A stretch of DNA of 64,000 nucleotides from Xenorhabdus bovienii SS-2004. GTDB lineage: Bacteria > Pseudomonadota > Gammaproteobacteria > Enterobacterales > Enterobacteriaceae. The stretch spans positions 3,968,001 through 4,032,000 of the forward strand of contig NC_013892.1 of assembly GCF_000027225.1 (NCBI RefSeq), given 5' to 3'. A program made the translations under genes and the position numbers. Shown piece by piece: positions 9,396 to 18,309 of this stretch; position 1 is the stretch's first letter, and every line of letters starts with the position of its first letter. The notes under the pieces are model-generated. The model ran no database searches and had not been told where the DNA came from. It saw only the letters and a program-made list of their open reading frames with translations.

Positions 9396-9497
9396 ATTAA
9401 ATAATTAAATGATTAAATGATTAAATGATTAAATGATTAAATGATTAAATGATTAAATGATTAAATGATTAAATGATTAAATGATTAAATGATTAAA
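9396..9497. repeat. 8-bp tandem repeat (ATTAAATG), about 12.7 copies
   Basis: From 9404 onwards the unit ATTAAATG repeats without error to 9491, ending in a partial ATTAAA. The first unit (9396-9403) differs at the last base (ATTAAATA). The array lies in an AT-rich non-coding stretch between the DUF805 fragment and the terminator of yigL. Being a perfect octamer array it should change copy number by slippage, but no gene or obvious promoter spans it. Confidence 0.95.
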
Positions 9498-9619
9498 ACC
9501 ATTATATTTGGAATAACAATAACTATTAAAAATAATATCAGAACAAGTATTTATCATTTATAAAAAATAATATAACTAATCATTGTATATAATAAAAATA
9601 TCATTTCCAAAAATGGCCA

Positions 9620-9648
9620 GAAAAAAACAGCACCCCATCAGGTGCTGC
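9620..9648 (-). terminator. Rho-independent terminator of yigL
   Basis: On the minus strand a 7-bp GC-rich stem (CAGCACC, 9628-9634, with GGTGCTG, 9641-9647, loop of six) is followed by a run of seven T (9621-9627). It lies 29 bases beyond the yigL stop. Confidence 0.85.
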
Positions 9649-9676
9649 TCTCAATCAACATTCCGAACCATTACCA

Positions 9677-10477
9677 TCAGACTTGATACATGTTCCGCAA
9701 ATAGTATGAAACGGCATCATCAGCATTAGCGCCAATCACTTCCATTTCAGGCAAGATGTCTTTCAGGCGTTGGTGTGCGCCCTGCATAATACAGCCTTTA
9801 CCCGCCACAGATAACATTTCTTGATCATTCATGCCGTCACCAAAAACAATGCAGTCACTCAATTGATATCCGATGGCCTGACAGACTTGTTCCAGCGCAT
9901 GGCCTTTAGATACACCACCCGCCATCACTTCCAGACAATTCCTCAGTGAAAAGCTGACATTAACGCTATCTCCCCAACGCGCTTTAATAGTTTCTTCCAA
10001 CTGTTCCAAATAGTCATGATCTTCACTAACGTAATAGACCTTGCACACGCCATCCGTGGGGAAATTATCACGCGGAAAAATCTGATACTGAAAAACAGAT
10101 TCCTGAAAAAACTCATTCTGTTCAGGGCTTTCACGGTTAATGAACCAATCATCATTACGGTAATAATTGGTGAGGGTATTAGGGTTATCGAACTCCATTA
10201 AGCACAAATCAAGAGCAATCTCAGGCGCCAGATTATGGCTGAATACCAATTTTCCCTGAGTATTATGCACCCTCGCCCCGTTAGAGGTAATCATATAAGC
10301 ATCAATGCCCAAACCATCGCGGATCTGCCCTACATCAATATGATGACGGCCTGTCGCAAAAATAAAGTGAATCCCTTTATTCATCAGTAAATTCAGCGTT
10401 TCTTTGGTATACGGCGTTAATTTGTGGTCAGGAGACAATAATGTGCCATCCAAGTCTGAAGCAACAACATGATACAT
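9677..10477 (-). CDS. yigL: HAD phosphatase YigL (pyridoxal phosphate/sugar phosphatase)
   Basis: A cytoplasmic Cof-type haloacid dehalogenase-fold phosphatase. The E. coli protein dephosphorylates pyridoxal phosphate and sugar phosphates and helps relieve glucose-phosphate stress. The 266 residues equal the E. coli length. Motif 1 is D8-L-D10-G-T with the nucleophile Asp8; motif 2 lies in FATGRHH; motif 4 is VFGDGMNDQEML. The cap region is between (about 85-185). The start ATG at 10477 follows TAGGAA. It is read in the same direction as pldB, 21 bases downstream of pldB's stop, as in E. coli. Confidence 0.95.
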   Translation of the reverse strand: MYHVVASDLDGTLLSPDHKLTPYTKETLNLLMNKGIHFIFATGRHHIDVGQIRDGLGIDAYMITSNGARVHNTQGKLVFSHNLAPEIALDLCLMEFDNPNTLTNYYRNDDWFINRESPEQNEFFQESVFQYQIFPRDNFPTDGVCKVYYVSEDHDYLEQLEETIKARWGDSVNVSFSLRNCLEVMAGGVSKGHALEQVCQAIGYQLSDCIVFGDGMNDQEMLSVAGKGCIMQGAHQRLKDILPEMEVIGANADDAVSYYLRNMYQV

Positions 10478-10498
10478 GGTTATAGTTCCTAAACTAAA

Positions 10499-11509
10499 TC
10501 AGTGCTGGTCAAAAAAATCACAAATTGCATTAAGAGCCTGCGCCCGCAATGCATCTTTTTCGAACAGGATTTCGTGATGTGCCCCTTGGATGACCAGAGG
10601 TTTTCTTCCTGCTTTTCCTGTTCCGGCTTTTTGTCGAGATTCACAAAATGCCAGTAACTCCCGATTATTAACGATCTTATCTTCACTCGCTTTTAAAACA
10701 ATAAGCGGAGTCTGAATTACCCCTGCATTTTCAATCAGTTCGTCTCCCATTTGCATACTTTCACGCATCCAGTGGTAAGTCGGCCCTCCGAGGCGCAATT
10801 CAGGATAATCGGCATAATAGCGTAAATAGCGCTGATAACGTGCATAACTGTGGGTTAACAGGTTGATAAGATAGGGCAACGGACGCCACTGCCCTGTTGA
10901 TACCGCGTAGCTGTTACGCCTTTTAGGATAAGGTTCAGCCTGATTGACCAGAAAATTTGCCAACCAGCGCGGCATCGGTAAGTTGATGCCAAACATCGGT
11001 GCACACAGAGCTACCGCCCGAAAATCAGGCTCTTGACGTACAAGTTCTTGCCGTAATAGAAAACGGCTGAGGATCGCGGCTCCCATTGAATGAGCCAACG
11101 CATAATAACCGTGAGACTGACGCGGGGTAATTTCCAATTCAACAAATTTGGCTAGATCATCCACATAGTGATCAAATTTTTCAACGTGGCCTTTTTGGGG
11201 ATCATCAAGCATTCGCCCTGAACGCCCCTGCCCACGGTGATCAATAATAAAAATGTCGTAGCCCAAGTGGTAAAAATCGTAGGCTATTTCAGGATATTTC
11301 ACATAGCTTTCACTGCGGCCCGGCAGGATCAACAACGTTTTATCGTGATGGAGAGAACGGAAAGAGACATAACGAATAGGGATATCATCAACACCCATAA
11401 ATTCCCGTTCGTCTCTGGTTTTCCAGAAATCCAGTAATAGTCCATTCGTAAACGCAGAGAACTGAGGTTCGCGGTTTAACCAGCTTGCTTTCAATATCTC
11501 AGGCGCCAT
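10499..11509 (-). CDS. pldB: Lysophospholipase L2
   Basis: An alpha/beta hydrolase of 336 residues associated with the inner membrane that deacylates lysophospholipids. The nucleophile elbow is AHSMGAAIL near residue 143; the oxyanion-side motif IIDHRGQGRSGR and a C-terminal His in QGAHHEILFE complete the expected triad with an acidic residue before it. The start ATG at 11509 is preceded by GAGG. It follows recQ by 27 bases; in E. coli rhtC and rhtB separate recQ from pldB, and both are absent here. Confidence 0.95.
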   Translation of the reverse strand: MAPEILKASWLNREPQFSAFTNGLLLDFWKTRDEREFMGVDDIPIRYVSFRSLHHDKTLLILPGRSESYVKYPEIAYDFYHLGYDIFIIDHRGQGRSGRMLDDPQKGHVEKFDHYVDDLAKFVELEITPRQSHGYYALAHSMGAAILSRFLLRQELVRQEPDFRAVALCAPMFGINLPMPRWLANFLVNQAEPYPKRRNSYAVSTGQWRPLPYLINLLTHSYARYQRYLRYYADYPELRLGGPTYHWMRESMQMGDELIENAGVIQTPLIVLKASEDKIVNNRELLAFCESRQKAGTGKAGRKPLVIQGAHHEILFEKDALRAQALNAICDFFDQH

Positions 11510-11536
11510 TCATCATCCTCTATTAATATCTTCTGG

Positions 11537-13363
11537 TTATTCAAAACCTTCAAAATGATCACGGATGAGCGCCATGAAAACATCGCCAAAACGCTCCAGT
11601 TTACGCTGCCCAACACCATTAATCAGCAGGAGCTCATTAGGTGTTATCGGGCATTGTTCTGCCATTTCAATCAGCGTAACGTCATTGAAAACGACAAAAG
11701 GTGGAATGTTATTTTCGTCAGCAATGGATTTACGCAATTTGCGCAATTTGGCAAATAACTTACGATCATAATTGCCACTGTATGATTTGTTTTGCTGATT
11801 CCGGCTTTTCAGGCTTTGGATACGTGGTACCGCAAGTTGTAAAGACGCTTCTCCCCGCAAAACAGGCCGTGCCGCTTCTGTTAATTGTAACGCCGAATAA
11901 TTGGCTATATTTTGGCTAATCAATCCCAGATGAACAAGCTGACGCAGGACACTCATCCAATGTTCCTGACTCTGTTCTTTACCGATACCGTAAATGGGCA
12001 ATTTGTCATGGCCAAAATCACGAATGCGTTGGTTATTTGCACCACGCAATACTTCTACAATATAGCCAATACCAAAACGTTGTCCAACGCGGTAGATACA
12101 GGAAAGCGCTTTTTGCGCATCCATCAGACCATCGTAACGTTTTGGTGGATCAAGGCAAATATCGCAGTTGCCGCATGATGTCTGCTGGCTTTCACCAAAA
12201 TAGTTGAGTAGTACCAGCCGACGGCAAGTCTGGGCTTCCGCAAATGCGCCCATGGCATTCAATTTGTGCCGTTCAATATCCTGTTGCTCACCTGCCGGTT
12301 TTTCTTCCAGGCAACGACGCAACCATGCCATATCCGCCGGATCGAAAAACAGTATCGCTTCCGCCGGTAGGCCGTCTCTCCCCGCCCTGCCTGTTTCCTG
12401 ATAATAGGATTCGATATTGCGCGGAATATCAAAATGCACCACAAAACGTACGTTAGGTTTGTTGATCCCCATACCAAAAGCGACGGTTGCCACAACGACC
12501 TGCAAATCGTCACGCTGGAAAGCGTCCTGCACCCATGCCCGTTGATTGTTATCCAGCCCAGCATGGTAAGGGGCAACACTCAGCCCCCGCTTTTGCAGGC
12601 GTTCAGCGGTTTCTTCCACTTTAGTTCGACTGTTGCAGTAAATGATCCCACTTTTTCCCTGCTGACCACGCACAAATGACCATAGTTGATCGAGAGGTTT
12701 ATATTTCTCAACCAATGTATAGCGGATGTTGGGGCGATCAAAACTGCTGAGGTGGATAAGCGGATCGTGCAGTTCCAGCAGGCGAGTAATGTCCTGACGG
12801 GTTGTTTTGTCCGCCGTTGCTGTCAGTGCAATAAATGGAAGTTCAGGAAAGCGTCGGCGAAATTGCCCCAGCGCGCGATATTCTGGCCGGAAGTCATGCC
12901 CCCATTGAGAAATACAGTGTGCTTCATCAACAGCCAGCAGCACAGGGTGCCAATCATGCAATTGATCGAGAAAATTATCTGTTACCAGCCGCTCAGGCGC
13001 GATATAGAGAAGCTTGATGCTTCCTTGACGGCAGCGTTGAATGATATCAACCTGCTGCTCACGGTTTTGGGTTGAGTTCAAACATTCCGCTTCTACGCCG
13101 TTCGCCCTCAGTTGATCAACCTGATCTTTCATCAGCGAGATCAATGGCGAAACCACCAACGTCAGCCCATTGTTGATCAGGGCAGGGATCTGGTAACACA
13201 GCGACTTACCGCCACCGGTTGGCATGACGACCAGACAATCACGCCCATCGAGAACAGCATCAATAACCTGCTGCTGTCCGGGACGAAATTGCTGATATCC
13301 GAATGTTTTTCGTAATACTTGTTCAGCCAGCGATGCCGTGCTGATGACTTCTGCGGTAGACAC
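11537..13363 (-). CDS. recQ: ATP-dependent DNA helicase RecQ
   Basis: A 3'-5' superfamily 2 helicase that initiates and edits RecF-pathway recombination. Visible in order are the Q motif ([10 protein letters not shown]), Walker [13 protein letters not shown], the DEAH box [20 protein letters not shown], helicase motifs up to [12 protein letters not shown], a four-cysteine zinc module ([11 protein letters not shown] with CGNCDIC) and a C-terminal HRDC domain (from about residue 530). The frame opens at TTG 13375, but GTG 13363 is preferred because GAGGG lies five bases upstream, giving 608 residues (E. coli about 609). A decayed pldA precedes it where E. coli has intact pldA. Confidence 0.95.
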   Translation of the reverse strand: MSTAEVISTASLAEQVLRKTFGYQQFRPGQQQVIDAVLDGRDCLVVMPTGGGKSLCYQIPALINNGLTLVVSPLISLMKDQVDQLRANGVEAECLNSTQNREQQVDIIQRCRQGSIKLLYIAPERLVTDNFLDQLHDWHPVLLAVDEAHCISQWGHDFRPEYRALGQFRRRFPELPFIALTATADKTTRQDITRLLELHDPLIHLSSFDRPNIRYTLVEKYKPLDQLWSFVRGQQGKSGIIYCNSRTKVEETAERLQKRGLSVAPYHAGLDNNQRAWVQDAFQRDDLQVVVATVAFGMGINKPNVRFVVHFDIPRNIESYYQETGRAGRDGLPAEAILFFDPADMAWLRRCLEEKPAGEQQDIERHKLNAMGAFAEAQTCRRLVLLNYFGESQQTSCGNCDICLDPPKRYDGLMDAQKALSCIYRVGQRFGIGYIVEVLRGANNQRIRDFGHDKLPIYGIGKEQSQEHWMSVLRQLVHLGLISQNIANYSALQLTEAARPVLRGEASLQLAVPRIQSLKSRNQQNKSYSGNYDRKLFAKLRKLRKSIADENNIPPFVVFNDVTLIEMAEQCPITPNELLLINGVGQRKLERFGDVFMALIRDHFEGFE

Positions 13364-13381
13364 GCCTTCCCTCAATCATTT

Positions 13382-13427
13382 AAAAAAAACAGGCAGTAAA
13401 AAATACAGACGCGATTCAGGTGCCTGT
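13382..13427 (-). terminator. Possible terminator behind the pldA remnant
   Basis: On the minus strand ACAGGCA (complement of 13421-13427) can pair with TGCCTGT (complement of 13389-13395) across a 25-base loop, followed by eight T. The long loop makes it a weak call. Confidence 0.4.
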
Positions 13428-13442
13428 ACATACTATGCTATC

Positions 13443-13570
13443 TCACTGTTGAAACAATGACAGCATATCATTCAGCATGGTGTCGATGCCAAAACGGATC
13501 TTCCCGAAATCATCATCGATCATGGATTCTCCATATCCACTGAAATCACTGGGTATAAAAACGGCTATCC
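13443..13570 (-). pseudogene. pldA: Remnant of pldA (outer membrane phospholipase A), C-terminus only
   Basis: The minus-strand frame ending at TGA 13443-13445 reads FIPSDFSGYGESMIDDDFGK, then IRFGIDTMLNDMLSLFQQ. This matches the last beta strand of OMPLA (E. coli ends YGESLIDYNFNQTRVGVGVM-LND). Upstream of about 13570 the frame loses resemblance and there is no room for the remaining 250 or so residues before yigI. Its place, directly upstream of recQ on the same strand, is where E. coli carries intact pldA, which supports in situ decay. Confidence 0.8.
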
Positions 13571-13767
13571 CAAAACTAAAACGTCACCTGTTTATTCTAC
13601 ACACTGAATGGTGATTTTCTGTAGTAAGTTTTCCTTCAATAAATTGTTTTTCGAGGTGCTTCGCAAACTGGTAAGATGAGTTATAAAAGCATAAACTTAA
13701 CAAATTATTAACCATAAGGTTCTGTTCAACATCAGCTTACTGACTTTTTAACATCAGGAAATCCGAC

Positions 13768-14253
13768 ATGGAAACAATACAGCGATCAACCCAGCCATTA
13801 ACACAGGAAGAAGCCCGTAAGATTATTGGTGATTTATTTGTTTATCACATGCCATTCAACCAATTGCTGGGATTCGAATTACTCCGCTTTGATCACGACT
13901 ATGCAGAGCTTCAATTTCGCAATCAAGATAAGCTGGTCGGCAACATGGCCCAGAAAATCCTGCACGGTGGCGTGATTGCCTCAATATTGGATGTTGCCGG
14001 TGGCCTGATTTGCGCAGGCAACGCTCTGACGGCAATGGAAACCATCACGATAGCAGAAATGGAAAAACGCCTGCCGACCATCGGAACTATTGATTTGCGT
14101 ATTGATTATCTGCGTCCGGGACGCGGTGAAGTGTTCACCGCCAGCAGCAATATCGTCCGTAGTGGCAACAAAGTATCAGTTGCCAGAATTGAACTGCACA
14201 ATGAGCGGCAGGTGCATATCGCCAGCGCAATGGCGACGTATTTGGTTGGGTGA
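13768..14253 (+). CDS. yigI: YigI thioesterase (hotdog fold)
   Basis: A cytoplasmic acyl-CoA thioesterase of the PaaI/YigI hotdog family, 161 residues. YigI of E. coli acts on medium- to long-chain acyl-CoA. The characteristic segment is [14 protein letters not shown], forming the central helix of the hotdog fold, followed by the strands [19 protein letters not shown] and [12 protein letters not shown]. The start ATG at 13768 has AGGA with an eight-base spacer. It is transcribed away from recQ and the pldA remnant, as in E. coli. Confidence 0.92.
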   Translation: METIQRSTQPLTQEEARKIIGDLFVYHMPFNQLLGFELLRFDHDYAELQFRNQDKLVGNMAQKILHGGVIASILDVAGGLICAGNALTAMETITIAEMEKRLPTIGTIDLRIDYLRPGRGEVFTASSNIVRSGNKVSVARIELHNERQVHIASAMATYLVG

Positions 14254-14406
14254 TACTTTTTATTGACTCCCAGAGGAGAAAAATAAAGTCATTTATTTTA
14301 TTATAAAACAATCTAAATATTCCGCGTGTTTTGATAAAATCACCATACGTGAATTTTCTCATTTTAAATGGCACCCTTTTTCAATTCACGCGGCGCGCTA
14401 CAGTAG

Positions 14407-15573
14407 TTATTGGCTGGATTCAGTATTAATTATTTTAAAATCATTGCTTTTCATACTATAAAATTGAAGACCTAATGAAATTACCATAGAAAATACCGCG
14501 AAATAGATTAAAACCATAGTTCCCATTCCCAGAGATATAACTACTCCACCTATTATCGCTCCTACCGAGCTTCCTAGGTAGTTAATCGAACTATTGAGAG
14601 CTATGGCAGCACTTCCGTGTTTAGGTTGATAAGATAATAAAATATGTTGCTGAGGTGCCCCTGATGCCCATCCCATAGCACCCCATATAAAGAACGGTAA
14701 ATATTTTATAAATGATAGATTAATCATTATCGGAATACACATGACAGAAATCATTAAAATAATTAATATAAATGCCATTAAAATTTTTGGCTTCTTAAAG
14801 TAGTCAATTATATATCCAATCGATAAACTTCCAAATAATCCCCCCAGACCCCAAGCCCATAAATACATTGTTAAATTATTTGAATCATTAATGTCTTGTA
14901 ATAATGGAGATAAATAGGTGTATAAGCCTAAACTTGCAATACTTGCAAAAAATGTTATTAGTACAGTGATTGTGACCCTTTTATCCAAAAACATTGCGAT
15001 TCTTTCTGTTATTGCAGGTGGTGCTGTGACTGGAACGTGTGGTAGAAATTTTAGAATACTTAACGCAGCAATAAAACTCAGAATAACGACAAACCACATT
15101 GCAGATTGCCAATTAAATTGGTCGGCGATATAAAGACCTATAGGAACACCTAACACAGTTCCCATGCTCATTCCACCTATTGTTAGGCCAAGTGCTCTTC
15201 CTTTTTTGTCTATAGGAACCAACAGAGTCGAGCCGGCTACAGCTAATGGTGAAAACAAACCAGCACCAACACCTGCAATCGCTCTGGATATCAAGAATAC
15301 AGAAAAATTTGGGGAAAGAGCCGTTAATGCGTTTGCAAGTCCAAAAATTACTATAGCGGTTAATAGAACCTTTTTTATAGGTTTTCCTGCTAAAAGAGAT
15401 GCAAATAGTGGGGCTGATATTGCATAACATAAAGTAAATATACTTACAGATTGTCCGATTTGAGAGGCGCTTTTTTGATAGGTTTCACTGATCCCCGGTA
15501 CAAGCCCTGCTATAATATACGCATCAAACCCTAGAGCAAACATACCTATAGCTAAAAAAATAATTTTTTTCAT
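14407..15573 (-). CDS. MFS efflux transporter, DHA1 family
   Basis: A 388-residue major facilitator protein of the drug:H+ antiporter-1 type, about 12 membrane spans. It has the N-terminal family signature GFDAYIIAGLVPGIS, the antiporter motif C region in AGSTLLVPIDKKGRALGLTIGGMS and the repeated-half helix SIGYIIDYFKKPK. It resembles AraJ/YdhP/NepI-type permeases, so a sugar, nucleoside or drug efflux role is possible, but the substrate cannot be told. Codon use is clearly richer in A and T than in the flanking yigI and rarD, and the gene is not at this place in E. coli. An IS1 insA fragment lies 80 bases upstream, suggesting horizontal gain. No regulator is adjacent. Confidence 0.85.
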   Translation of the reverse strand: MKKIIFLAIGMFALGFDAYIIAGLVPGISETYQKSASQIGQSVSIFTLCYAISAPLFASLLAGKPIKKVLLTAIVIFGLANALTALSPNFSVFLISRAIAGVGAGLFSPLAVAGSTLLVPIDKKGRALGLTIGGMSMGTVLGVPIGLYIADQFNWQSAMWFVVILSFIAALSILKFLPHVPVTAPPAITERIAMFLDKRVTITVLITFFASIASLGLYTYLSPLLQDINDSNNLTMYLWAWGLGGLFGSLSIGYIIDYFKKPKILMAFILIILMISVMCIPIMINLSFIKYLPFFIWGAMGWASGAPQQHILLSYQPKHGSAAIALNSSINYLGSSVGAIIGGVVISLGMGTMVLIYFAVFSMVISLGLQFYSMKSNDFKIINTESSQ

Positions 15574-15655
15574 ATTGTGCTACCTTATGCTCATGTAATT
15601 CAAAATAACAAGTACTCTTGGTTATAATTCATTAAATTAGAGTAATGTTTTTTTA

Positions 15656-15832
15656 TCAAAATAATTTGCATTTCATGCCAGTAGCGCCATCAGACGCATC
15701 AGTGAATTCCCGTTGCCAGGAATGACGGCAGGACTGGCAAAGATAACGTTGATGACCAGAGCGAGAGCGCCCATTACGGTGACCCCCTTTAACTGCACAA
15801 CAAGATGGGCAGGTCACATCAATCTTTGCCAT
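15656..15832 (-). pseudogene. Truncated IS1 insA
   Basis: From ATG 15832 the frame reads MAKIDVTCPSCCAVKGGHRN and GRSRSGHQRYLCQSCRHSWQ, the two-CxxC zinc-binding N-terminus of IS1 InsA. After REFTDASDGATG the sequence diverges and stops after 58 codons, whereas InsA is about 91 residues. Sequence differs from the insA piece at 8646, so the two remnants come from different IS1 relatives. Confidence 0.75.
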
Positions 15833-15889
15833 CTGAATGTTCGCCAAATAGGCAGACTATACAGGATTCAATAAATTGATGTCATGACT
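15656..15889 (-). mobile_element. IS1-family fragment with insA N-terminus
   Basis: The minus strand carries the left end and the first 50 or so codons of insA. A likely left terminal repeat begins near 15889 (CAGTCATGACATCAATTTAT), at the same distance (about 56 bases) from the insA ATG as in the element at 8590. Downstream the element breaks off; no insB and no right end are present before the MFS gene. Confidence 0.65.
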
Positions 15890-16339
15890 GAAATGAACCA
15901 TTGTGTTATCGATTTCTTATTGATGAAAATAGCACTCTAAATAAAAAAACCGATTTTACTATCATATAAACACCTACTATCGGGATAGAGCATTAGATAA
16001 TTTAATGATAAAAAATAGTCAGTTACATTGATTGTATAAGATTAGAACAGGCTAATTTCTAGATAAATTACGTTTAGTCCATCAACCACGAAAGTTCATT
16101 TTTTAATCCACTTCTGAACACACAAACTTTGAGATGAAAAATGAGTTAGATTGTATAAATATAGTGAATTATTTTTTAATAAATACAAATTAAGTATAAA
16201 ACGCCATTAAATTGAGTGGCAAAATTTTATTCATCCCTCACAGCATTAACCCCTTGTAAATCATTCATCCCAGTGACACATTGTATGAGTGCTAACAATT
16301 CACAAGCTCTTCTGATTTTATTTTACATTCAAGGATATT
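15890..16339 (+). other. AT-rich upstream region of rarD
   Basis: About 450 bases with no supportable gene or strong repeat. The only clear element is the rarD ribosome-binding site (AAGGA, four bases before ATG 16340). The rarD promoter must lie here but I cannot place it confidently. Confidence 0.5.
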
Positions 16340-17230
16340 ATGACTGACCAACAGACTGCCAAAGGCGTTCTATATGCCTTGGGCGCTTATCTTATCTGGG
16401 GGCTGGCTCCCATCTACTTCAAGACCATACAACAGGTACCGCCCGATGAAATCGTGTCGCACCGTGTTATATGGTCTGTGTTCTTTATGGTGCTACTGCT
16501 AACGCTGACACGCCACTGGCGTAAAGTGTGGGTCGTTGCCCGTCAACCGAAAAAACTGCTACTGTTAGGTATCACCGCTTTCACTATTGCCAGTAATTGG
16601 CTTGTCTATATCTGGGCAGTCAATAATGGGCATCTGCTGGAAGCAAGCCTCGGGTATTTTATCAATCCACTGGTTAACGTGCTGTTCGGCATGATATTTC
16701 TTGGCGAGCGTTTCCGCCGGATGCAATGGGTTGCGGTAGGGCTGGCCTTCACCGGCGTATTAATTCAGTTATGGCAATTTGGCTCTGTACCCGTGGTTGG
16801 ACTGTACTTGGCGATGACATTTGCCGTTTATGGGCTGATCCGTAAAAAATTGGGCGTTGATGCCCAAACCGGCATGATGATTGAAACTGTCTGGGTATTT
16901 CCGGTCGCGATGGTCTATCTTCTCTGTTTTACCAGCAGCCCAACCAGCAATATGCTAGATAACACGCTATCACTGAACATGCTGTTGATTGCCGCGGGTA
17001 TCATTACCACTGTTCCGCTACTGTTTTTCACCGCAGCCGCTGCTCATCTGCGTTTATCCACACTGGGATTTTTCCAGTATCTTGGTCCAACGCTGATGTT
17101 TTTGCTGGCAACGCTGGTTTATGGTGAACAAATTGGTCCGGAGCGCCTGATCACGTTTGGTTTTATCTGGGCTGCATTGATCCTGTTTACGCTGGATGCT
17201 CTGTACACCCAGCACCGCTTGCGCAAGTAG
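16340..17230 (+). CDS. rarD: RarD, EamA-family permease
   Basis: A 296-residue inner-membrane protein with ten predicted spans arranged as two EamA (drug/metabolite transporter) repeats. It starts TAKGVLYALGAYLIWGLAPI, ends with the second repeat (LRLSTLGFFQYLGPTLMFLL) and contains the well-conserved EASLGYFINPLVNVLFGMIF. RarD is linked to chloramphenicol sensitivity in some pseudomonads; the physiological substrate is not known. ATG 16340 with AAGGA upstream fits the family N-terminus. It converges with corA; the order yigI, rarD, corA agrees with E. coli except for the inserted MFS gene. Confidence 0.93.
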   Translation: MTDQQTAKGVLYALGAYLIWGLAPIYFKTIQQVPPDEIVSHRVIWSVFFMVLLLTLTRHWRKVWVVARQPKKLLLLGITAFTIASNWLVYIWAVNNGHLLEASLGYFINPLVNVLFGMIFLGERFRRMQWVAVGLAFTGVLIQLWQFGSVPVVGLYLAMTFAVYGLIRKKLGVDAQTGMMIETVWVFPVAMVYLLCFTSSPTSNMLDNTLSLNMLLIAAGIITTVPLLFFTAAAAHLRLSTLGFFQYLGPTLMFLLATLVYGEQIGPERLITFGFIWAALILFTLDALYTQHRLRK

Positions 17231-17243
17231 CCGAATTATCCCT

Positions 17244-17261
17244 CCGCCCACCAATGGGCGG
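17244..17261. terminator. Hairpin between convergent rarD and corA
   Basis: CCGCCCA (17244-17250) pairs with TGGGCGG (17255-17261) over a four-base loop, located 13 bases after rarD and just before the corA stop. Neither side has a strong T-run, so termination efficiency is uncertain. Confidence 0.5.
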
Positions 17262-17267
17262 GGATTA

Positions 17268-18218
17268 TTACAGCCAGTTTTTCCGCTTGAAATAAAGGTA
17301 AGGTGCTAATCCCGCGGCAATCATCACACCAATGGCCGCAGGGTAACCAAATGTCCAGTGTAATTCCGGCATAAATTCGAAGTTCATACCGTAACTGGAA
17401 GCCACCAGCGTTGGCGGCAGGAATACGACGGAAACAACCGAGAAGATTTTGATAATGCGGCTCTGTTCGATATTGATGAAACCCATAGCCGCCTGCATCA
17501 GAAAGTTGACTTTCTGGAACAGGGATTCGTTATGCGGCAACAGAGATTCGATATCTCGCAGGATTTCGCGGGCCTGTTCAAGCTGATTAGCGGGCAGGCG
17601 GGCGCGACGCACGAGGAAGTTGAGCGCGCGCTGGCTATCCATCAGACACAGACGGACTTTCCAGCCGATATCTTCCTGCTCGGCAAGGTTTGAAAGCGCT
17701 GAGTCAAATTCATCCCCCTGCTTGCCTTCCATGATAACTCGACTCAGGGATTCCAGTACGCTGTAAATATTTTCAATCACATCTGCCAACTGTTCGATCT
17801 TAGTTTCGAACAAATCCAACAGTAGCTCATAGGCATTCCCGTCAACCATAGTCTGGTTGCGGGCGCGCATTCGGTATAATCGAAATGCAGGAAGTTCACG
17901 CTCTCGCAGTGTGTAGAGACGACTGTCACGGATGGTAAATGCCACTGTCGAGTTACCAGCATGATCTTCGGCATCTTCAAAGTAGAAGAATGAGTGGACG
18001 TGCAGACCATCTTCATCTTCAAAAAAGCGTGCCGATGCCTCAATATCATCCAATTCAGTGCGGGTTGCCAGTACTTGCCCCAGTTCATTCTGAACACGGA
18101 GACGATCTTCATCTCCCAGCCCCACTAAATCTACCCACATAGAGTCAGATAACTGATCACCGTTTTCAAGCTCAAGACGGAGCAGGCGATTATTCTCTAA
18201 TTTAAATGCGTTCAGCAT
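17268..18218 (-). CDS. corA: Magnesium/cobalt transporter CorA
   Basis: The constitutive Mg2+ channel of the inner membrane, a homopentamer. The 316 residues match E. coli CorA in length. The large N-terminal cytoplasmic domain (1-250) leads to two C-terminal spans. The pore signature [13 protein letters not shown] follows the first span ([20 protein letters not shown]), and the protein ends with the basic KRKNWL. The start ATG 18218 gives [16 protein letters not shown], like E. coli MLSAFQLENNRL. It lies between rarD and uvrD as in E. coli and seems to be its own transcription unit. Confidence 0.97.
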   Translation of the reverse strand: MLNAFKLENNRLLRLELENGDQLSDSMWVDLVGLGDEDRLRVQNELGQVLATRTELDDIEASARFFEDEDGLHVHSFFYFEDAEDHAGNSTVAFTIRDSRLYTLRERELPAFRLYRMRARNQTMVDGNAYELLLDLFETKIEQLADVIENIYSVLESLSRVIMEGKQGDEFDSALSNLAEQEDIGWKVRLCLMDSQRALNFLVRRARLPANQLEQAREILRDIESLLPHNESLFQKVNFLMQAAMGFINIEQSRIIKIFSVVSVVFLPPTLVASSYGMNFEFMPELHWTFGYPAAIGVMIAAGLAPYLYFKRKNWL

Positions 18219-18309
18219 GTACCATAAGTCTCCTTATACTCCCTACGTTTATCGTAAGGCGCGAATGTTACGCTTAGACGAAAAAGCCTGTCAACATTCG
18301 ACCGGATTA

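Noticed and set aside
9396..9497. Possible CRISPR array
   Set aside because: The repeats are eight bases and directly abut one another without spacers, and there are no cas genes.
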